From: Oxalobacteraceae bacterium
GTDB taxonomy: Bacteria; Pseudomonadota; Gammaproteobacteria; Burkholderiales; Burkholderiaceae_D
NCBI GenBank assembly: GCA_947446335.1
Contig: CANFGA010000079.1
Location: forward strand, 1 to 9,349
DNA length: 9,349 nt
Direction of reading: 5' to 3'
Shown here: in pieces, positions 6,002 to 9,349 of the stretch
How the letters are laid out: the number at the start of each line of letters is the position of its first letter
Position numbering within the stretch: the stretch's first letter is position 1
The notes under the pieces: model-generated
What the model saw: only the letters and a program-made list of their open reading frames with translations
What the model was told of the DNA's origin: nothing
The model's database searches: none
Position numbers and translations under genes: made by a program

Positions 6002-7270
6002 CTAGGATGGCCTTGCCGCATCGCCCATCCAGTAGCGCTCGATGTTCGTTAATTGCCAGGTGGCAGCATCCTCGCGCGAGACGATGCTGTCCTGCAATCC
6101 GGGGCCGGCCAGGTCCAGCACTTCCGGTGCAATATGAGAGAGGGTATTGGTCGAAAAAAAGACTTTCACCTTCGGCATCAGCAGCGACTTGCCGACTTGT
6201 TGTTCGAGCACGACACCGAGCTTGCCCGATGCGAGGCGAACCAGGGTTCCCACCGGATAAATGCCGATGCTCCTGATAAAGGCGCGCAACACGGCTTCAT
6301 CGAAGTGTCCCTTGCTCCAACTGGTCATTCGACGCAATGAGTCGGCCGGACACCAGCCATCCTTGTACGGGCGGTTTGACGTGATCGCATCGTAGACATC
6401 GCACACTGCCCCCATGCGCGCGTACAGGCTGATGCCTTCGCCTTGCAACTGCTCGGGATAGCCACTGCCATCGATTTTTTCATGATGATGCAGGCAGACA
6501 TCGAGGGCGATCGGGCCGATCCCGTGGCCCGCCAGCAGCATGCGATGGCCATCGAATGGATGCTGCTTGATGGTGGCGAATTCTGTATCGGTCAGCTTGC
6601 CCAGCTTGTTCAGGATGGCGGCGGGGATCGTCATCTTTCCGATGTCGTGCAATAACCCGGCCAGCCCTGCCTGACGTGTTGCGTTATCGTCGAGCTTGAG
6701 TTGCCTGGCCAGCGCAATCATCAGCGCGCACACGGCCACCGAGTGCATGTAGGTATAGTCATCGATCGTCTTCAGCCTGGCCAGGCTGATCAATGCGGAA
6801 GGATTGCGCAGCACCGAGGTGGCTATTTCCTCGACCAGGGTCAGCGCCTTTTCCCCTTCGATCGCCAGGCCCATCCTCGCTTCATTGAACATCGCCGCGA
6901 CCGCCCGTTTCGATTTGTCGACGATGATGGCGGCGCGCTCGAGTTCTTCCTCCATCGATACGCGCACGATGTCGTTGAACTCGACCCGGCGATCAGGCGG
7001 TGTTGGCCGAAGTTGCGCCGGCTGAGACTGTGCCGGCGGCGACTGCGGCATATCGCCTCGCGACTGCACCGGCGCGACGTCGAGGCCGCGCCCCAGATCG
7101 ATCCATGCTTCGGTGATGTTGGCATCGACGATCTTGGCCAGTGTCGCCTCGTCTTCCAGCATGAACGACGTTTTCCAGAACGGCGTATGCAGCCACGAGC
7201 TGCATAGCTCGCGGATATACATGCCTGTTCTTAATTGTTGAACTGTAATTTTTTTTAACATCTCGTGCAT
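6002..7270 (-). CDS. HD-GYP cyclic-di-GMP phosphodiesterase with DUF3391
   Basis: From the ATG at 7270 the product is 422 aa. Residues about 4-130 are a DUF3391 sensor part (MLKKITVQQLRTGMYIRELC, then WLHTPFWKTSF), with a Pro/Gln-rich linker at about 74-95. The HD-GYP domain follows: H176 in YMHSVAV, H208-D209 in LLHDIGK, HPFDGHR at 237-243 and HHHEKIDGSGYP at 261-272. All metal ligands and the GYP triad are present, so it should hydrolyse cyclic di-GMP in the cytosol and lower its level. A C-terminal extension (about 340-422) follows. The same frame is open back to 7483, but that would overlap the deaminase gene and adds non-family sequence. Neither 7270 nor the ATG at 7261, which suits the family N-terminus, has a good Shine-Dalgarno, so the exact start is uncertain. 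Confidence 0.92.
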   Translation of the reverse strand: MHEMLKKITVQQLRTGMYIRELCSSWLHTPFWKTSFMLEDEATLAKIVDANITEAWIDLGRGLDVAPVQSRGDMPQSPPAQSQPAQLRPTPPDRRVEFNDIVRVSMEEELERAAIIVDKSKRAVAAMFNEARMGLAIEGEKALTLVEEIATSVLRNPSALISLARLKTIDDYTYMHSVAVCALMIALARQLKLDDNATRQAGLAGLLHDIGKMTIPAAILNKLGKLTDTEFATIKQHPFDGHRMLLAGHGIGPIALDVCLHHHEKIDGSGYPEQLQGEGISLYARMGAVCDVYDAITSNRPYKDGWCPADSLRRMTSWSKGHFDEAVLRAFIRSIGIYPVGTLVRLASGKLGVVLEQQVGKSLLMPKVKVFFSTNTLSHIAPEVLDLAGPGLQDSIVSREDAATWQLTNIERYWMGDAARPS

Positions 7271-7296
7271 CAGGTCTGGTTTTCCATCTGATGACG

Positions 7297-7323
7297 ATTT
7301 TACCGTGCGATAACGTTTACCAA
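7297..7323 (-). promoter_or_regulatory. Weak candidate promoter for the HD-GYP gene
   Basis: On the minus strand, TTGGTA (7318-7323) and TAAAAT (7297-7302) are 15 bases apart, shorter than ideal. A 10-bp palindrome, AGAAATTTCT (7325-7334), lies just upstream of the -35. The 92-bp gap after the deaminase stop makes a separate promoter plausible, but the match is poor. Confidence 0.25.
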
Positions 7324-7362
7324 AAGAAATTTCTACTTTCCGCTCATCATGGGCGGTGCGTG

Positions 7363-7860
7363 TCAGTTCCGGGTTGCCGCATCCTGGTTCCAGAATCCCG
7401 CATGCGCTGCGCGCGCTTCTTCTTCGCGCAGCGGACCGATCACGGTCGTGGGGCGCTGGCCGCGCGCAAAGACGTCGCGACACGGCAGCGCCAGCGTCGG
7501 ATTTTCCGGATCGCTGCCGGTCAGCTCAAGCAGGCTCGCTTCCGACAGTGCATAGACGACGCGGCCCACGCCGCTCCAGTAAGTGCCGCCGGCGCACATC
7601 GCGCACGGTTCGGCATTGGCATACAAGGTGGCGCCCGCCAGTTGCGCCGGTCCGAACCGGCTCGATGCGATGCGCAGCGCATTCATCTCGGCGTGTGCGG
7701 TGCGATCCATGCTGCTGGCATTCATCGCTTCGGCGATCACGCTGCCGTCAAAGCCGACCACGATCGCCGCGAACGGATGGTGGCCTTCGTCGCGCGAGCG
7801 CTGCGCCAGCGCCAGCACGCGGCTCAGAAATTGTTGGTCTTGCAAGGTGGCTTGTGTCAT
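7363..7860 (-). CDS. Nucleoside/base deaminase (CMP/dCMP deaminase fold)
   Basis: The product is 165 aa, a normal length for the CMP/dCMP-type deaminase family that includes guanine deaminase GuaD and TadA. The zinc site is intact: H56 and catalytic E58 in TAHAEMNAL, C86 and C89 in EPCAMC, and the HPFAAIVV strand at about residues 28-35. It should be a cytosolic zinc hydrolase removing an amino group from a base or nucleoside. The ATG at 7860 has GAGGA seven bases before it. That site overlaps the TGA of the upstream Rieske remnant, and the gap is only 10 bases, so translation is probably coupled. With a BMP-type binding protein in the same run, a purine substrate such as guanine is a reasonable guess. 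Cytosine or pterin deamination cannot be excluded. A tRNA role (TadA) is less likely given the context. Confidence 0.88.
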   Translation of the reverse strand: MTQATLQDQQFLSRVLALAQRSRDEGHHPFAAIVVGFDGSVIAEAMNASSMDRTAHAEMNALRIASSRFGPAQLAGATLYANAEPCAMCAGGTYWSGVGRVVYALSEASLLELTGSDPENPTLALPCRDVFARGQRPTTVIGPLREEEARAAHAGFWNQDAATRN

Positions 7861-7870
7861 GTCGTAGTCC

Positions 7871-8275
7871 TCATTCGGTCAGCACGCCGTAGCGCAATCG
7901 CAGTCGTTTCAGGTAGCTGCGGTAGATGCCTTCGTGGACAAACGAGAAGTGTCCCATGTCGAGGAAGTTTTCGACGATGCGCGGGCCGCTGGTGGCGACA
8001 TCGTAGGGGCCGCACCAGATCTTGCGCAGTGCGCCATTCTCGAATTCGGGAATCGGCGCAGGCTCCCTGATGGCGGTGCCCAGGCAAACCCAGGCCAGGC
8101 CGTGGCGCTGCGTCATTGCGAAAGTACGCACCCGCGCCTTCAACTGGTGCGCGCCCAGCGCCGGCATGGCCGGAACATGGATGCACTTGCCCGCGCTGCC
8201 GAAGCTCCAGCCGTGATAAGCGCAGCGCAGGCTGTCTGCGATGGCGACCGGGTGCCAGTCGTTGAACAAAGCCAT
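7871..8275 (-). pseudogene. Rieske oxygenase remnant with two internal deletions
   Basis: The frame is open for 134 aa, against roughly 350 aa for ring-hydroxylating oxygenase alpha subunits. It has a normal N-terminus (MALFNDWHPVAIADSL), then jumps straight to the second Rieske half, RCAYHGW (C18, H21). The first cluster ligands (CxH) and about 45 residues are missing. The middle is typical up to IVENFLDMGHFSFVHEG (H109 and H114 are two of the mononuclear-iron ligands). It then jumps to IYRSYLKRLRLRYGVLTE, which resembles the normal C-terminus of such proteins, so roughly 180 residues including the third iron ligand are gone. Both junctions keep the frame. The start has AAGGA seven bases upstream. 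A functional oxygenase is not possible. The parent was perhaps an HpxD-like enzyme of purine breakdown. The deletion sizes are estimates from family knowledge. Confidence 0.75.
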
Positions 8276-8289
8276 GTTTTCCTTTGTTA

Positions 8290-8336
8290 ACCAGAGGAGG
8301 TAGGTTCGGATGACGCCCTGAACCGACCTCCTTGGT
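8290..8336 (-). terminator. Hairpin between the BMP gene and the Rieske remnant
   Basis: The inverted repeat (8290-8307 against 8320-8336) pairs 4 bp, skips one bulged base, pairs 7 bp (AGGAGGT on the minus strand), has one mismatch, then pairs 5 bp, around a 12-nt loop. It begins 17 bases after the BMP stop and ends 15 bases before the Rieske ATG. No T tract follows it. It is probably a partial terminator or an mRNA-stabilising structure, as often seen after highly expressed binding-protein genes. One strand of the stem carries AGGAGG but has no start codon nearby. Confidence 0.5.
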
Positions 8337-8352
8337 CTTTAAGTAAGCAGAG

Positions 8353-9349
8353 TTACTTCGGAATGCTGCCTTCGACGCCTTGCACATAGAAATTCATCGA
8401 TTGCAGGTCCTTGAACGCGACTTCGCTGCCGGCGGCGACCTTGATAGCGCCGGATTGGTCCTTGATCGGTCCCTGGAATGGCTTGAACTGGCCGCTGCTG
8501 ATCAACGCTTTCTTGTCGTTGAAGGCCTTGGCGGCGTCCGGTGTCACGGCCGGATTGAGCGGCGACATCTTGATCATCCCTTCCTTGAGTCCACCGCGCA
8601 CTTCACCGCTTTTCCAGGTGCCCTTGATGACGGCCTCGGTGGTGGCGATGTAGTAGTCGCCCCAGTTGTTGGTGCTCGCGGTCAGGTGCGCTTTTGGCGC
8701 GAAACGCAGCATGTCGGAATCCCAGCCGAAGGCATACACGCCTTTTTCCTGCGCCACTTGCAGCGTGGCCGGCGAGTCGGTGTTCTGGCTCAGCACGTCG
8801 ACGCCTTGCGCGATCAAGGCCTCGGCCGCCTGACGCTCCTTGGCCGGGTCATACCATGAATTGACCCAGATGACCTTGGTCTTGATGGCCGGGTTGACGC
8901 TCTGCGCACCGAGCGTGAACGCATTGATGTTGCGGATCACTTCGGGAATCGGGAACGATGCCACCACGCCCAGCGAGTTCGATTTGGTCATCTTGCCCGC
9001 GACCACGCCCAGCAGATAGGAGCCTTCGTACATCCGGGTTTCATACACGCCCACGTTCTTGCCGGTCTTGAAGCCGGTCGCGTGTTCGAACACCACGCCG
9101 GGGAAATTCTTGGCCACCTTCAAGGTTGGGTTCATGAAGCCGAACGAGGTGGTGAAGATCAGCTTGTTGCCATCGGCGGCGAGCTTGCGGATCACGCGCT
9201 CGGCGTCCGCGCCTTCAGGGACATTGTCGACATAGGTGGTCTTGACCTTGGCGCCGAGCGCCTTTTCCAGCGCCAGGCGGCCCTGGTCATGCGCATAGGT
9301 CCAGCCGGCATCGCCGACCGGCCCGACGTAGATGAAACCGACTTTCAGC
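8353..9349 (-). CDS. BMP-family ABC transporter substrate-binding protein, 5' partial
   Basis: The frame runs off the right edge. 331 residues are visible and only the signal peptide (about 30 aa) should be missing. The visible start reads LKVGFIYVGPVGDAGWTYAH, the normal beginning of the mature binding domain. Further family segments are NVPEGADAERVI, IFTTSFGFMNPT, VASFPIPEVIRNINAFTLGA, WVNSWYDP, NNWGDYY and the ending MNFYVQGVEGSIPK. The family (Bmp, PF02608, related to PnrA and Med) forms the periplasmic binding part of ABC importers, mostly for purine nucleosides or related compounds. No truncation or frameshift is visible. As the first visible gene of the minus-strand run, it suggests that the permease and ATPase genes lie beyond 9349. 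Ligand inferred only from family and the neighbouring deaminase. Confidence 0.93.
   Translation of the reverse strand, partial: LKVGFIYVGPVGDAGWTYAHDQGRLALEKALGAKVKTTYVDNVPEGADAERVIRKLAADGNKLIFTTSFGFMNPTLKVAKNFPGVVFEHATGFKTGKNVGVYETRMYEGSYLLGVVAGKMTKSNSLGVVASFPIPEVIRNINAFTLGAQSVNPAIKTKVIWVNSWYDPAKERQAAEALIAQGVDVLSQNTDSPATLQVAQEKGVYAFGWDSDMLRFAPKAHLTASTNNWGDYYIATTEAVIKGTWKSGEVRGGLKEGMIKMSPLNPAVTPDAAKAFNDKKALISSGQFKPFQGPIKDQSGAIKVAAGSEVAFKDLQSMNFYVQGVEGSIPK

Noticed and set aside
7271..7483. N-terminal extension of the HD-GYP protein to 493 aa
   Set aside because: It overlaps the 3' part of the deaminase gene and is Arg-rich shadow sequence. DUF3391 proteins normally begin at about MLKKI.
7857..8387. 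Frameshift explanation for the short Rieske gene, using the 176-codon frame on the same strand
   Set aside because: That frame is only the out-of-phase reading of the same DNA and contains none of the missing Rieske or catalytic segments. The data fit deletions, not a frameshift.
1..9349. CRISPR array, tRNA, transposase or phage module
   Set aside because: No regularly spaced repeats, no tRNA-like cloverleaf sequence and no transposase or integrase frame was recognised. The collar gene alone is not evidence of a prophage.

Overview
The window looks like chromosomal DNA from a betaproteobacterium, most likely of the Oxalobacteraceae (Herbaspirillum-like). The clues are moderately high G+C, recognisable proteins of that kind, and the order darP(yjgA)/pmbA with a mog-like start beside darP. 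This placement rests on protein recognition and remembered gene order, not on a database search. No rRNA, tRNA, CRISPR array, insertion sequence or integrase was seen.

Left part (1-2725): the first codons of a probable mog gene and darP lie on the minus strand. pmbA is divergent on the plus strand, with an extended -10 promoter in the shared gap, and ends at a strong hairpin terminator. A small unknown gene (83 aa) follows with its own Shine-Dalgarno and ends at a 17-bp perfect palindrome that separates it from the next, convergent gene.

Middle part (2726-7270): a very short (80 aa) phage-tail-collar-type protein and a secreted metallo-beta-lactamase-fold hydrolase are both on the minus strand. 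Divergent from the hydrolase is a soluble PAS-GAF-HisKA_3 sensor kinase with no response regulator beside it. The gap in front of it is AT-rich and holds a Fur-box-like site and repeated GTTAAT motifs. The kinase converges on an HD-GYP cyclic-di-GMP phosphodiesterase with an intact active site, and the two share a 16-bp perfect stem-loop. This stretch is a set of single-gene units rather than one operon.

Right part (7363-9349, minus strand): an operon-like run, in transcription order, of a BMP-family ABC transporter binding protein (5' end outside the window), a gutted Rieske oxygenase, and a CMP/dCMP-type nucleoside deaminase. The context suggests uptake and breakdown of purines or related N-heterocycles. 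The Rieske gene appears to have lost two internal segments, both in frame. It keeps its ribosome binding site, its start, its apparent native C-terminus and its coupling to the deaminase, but it has lost half of the Fe-S cluster ligands and most of the catalytic domain.

I found no convincing new multi-gene system. The observations most worth following are the doubly deleted Rieske gene, the minimal collar protein standing alone outside any prophage, and the possibly iron-regulated orphan kinase.
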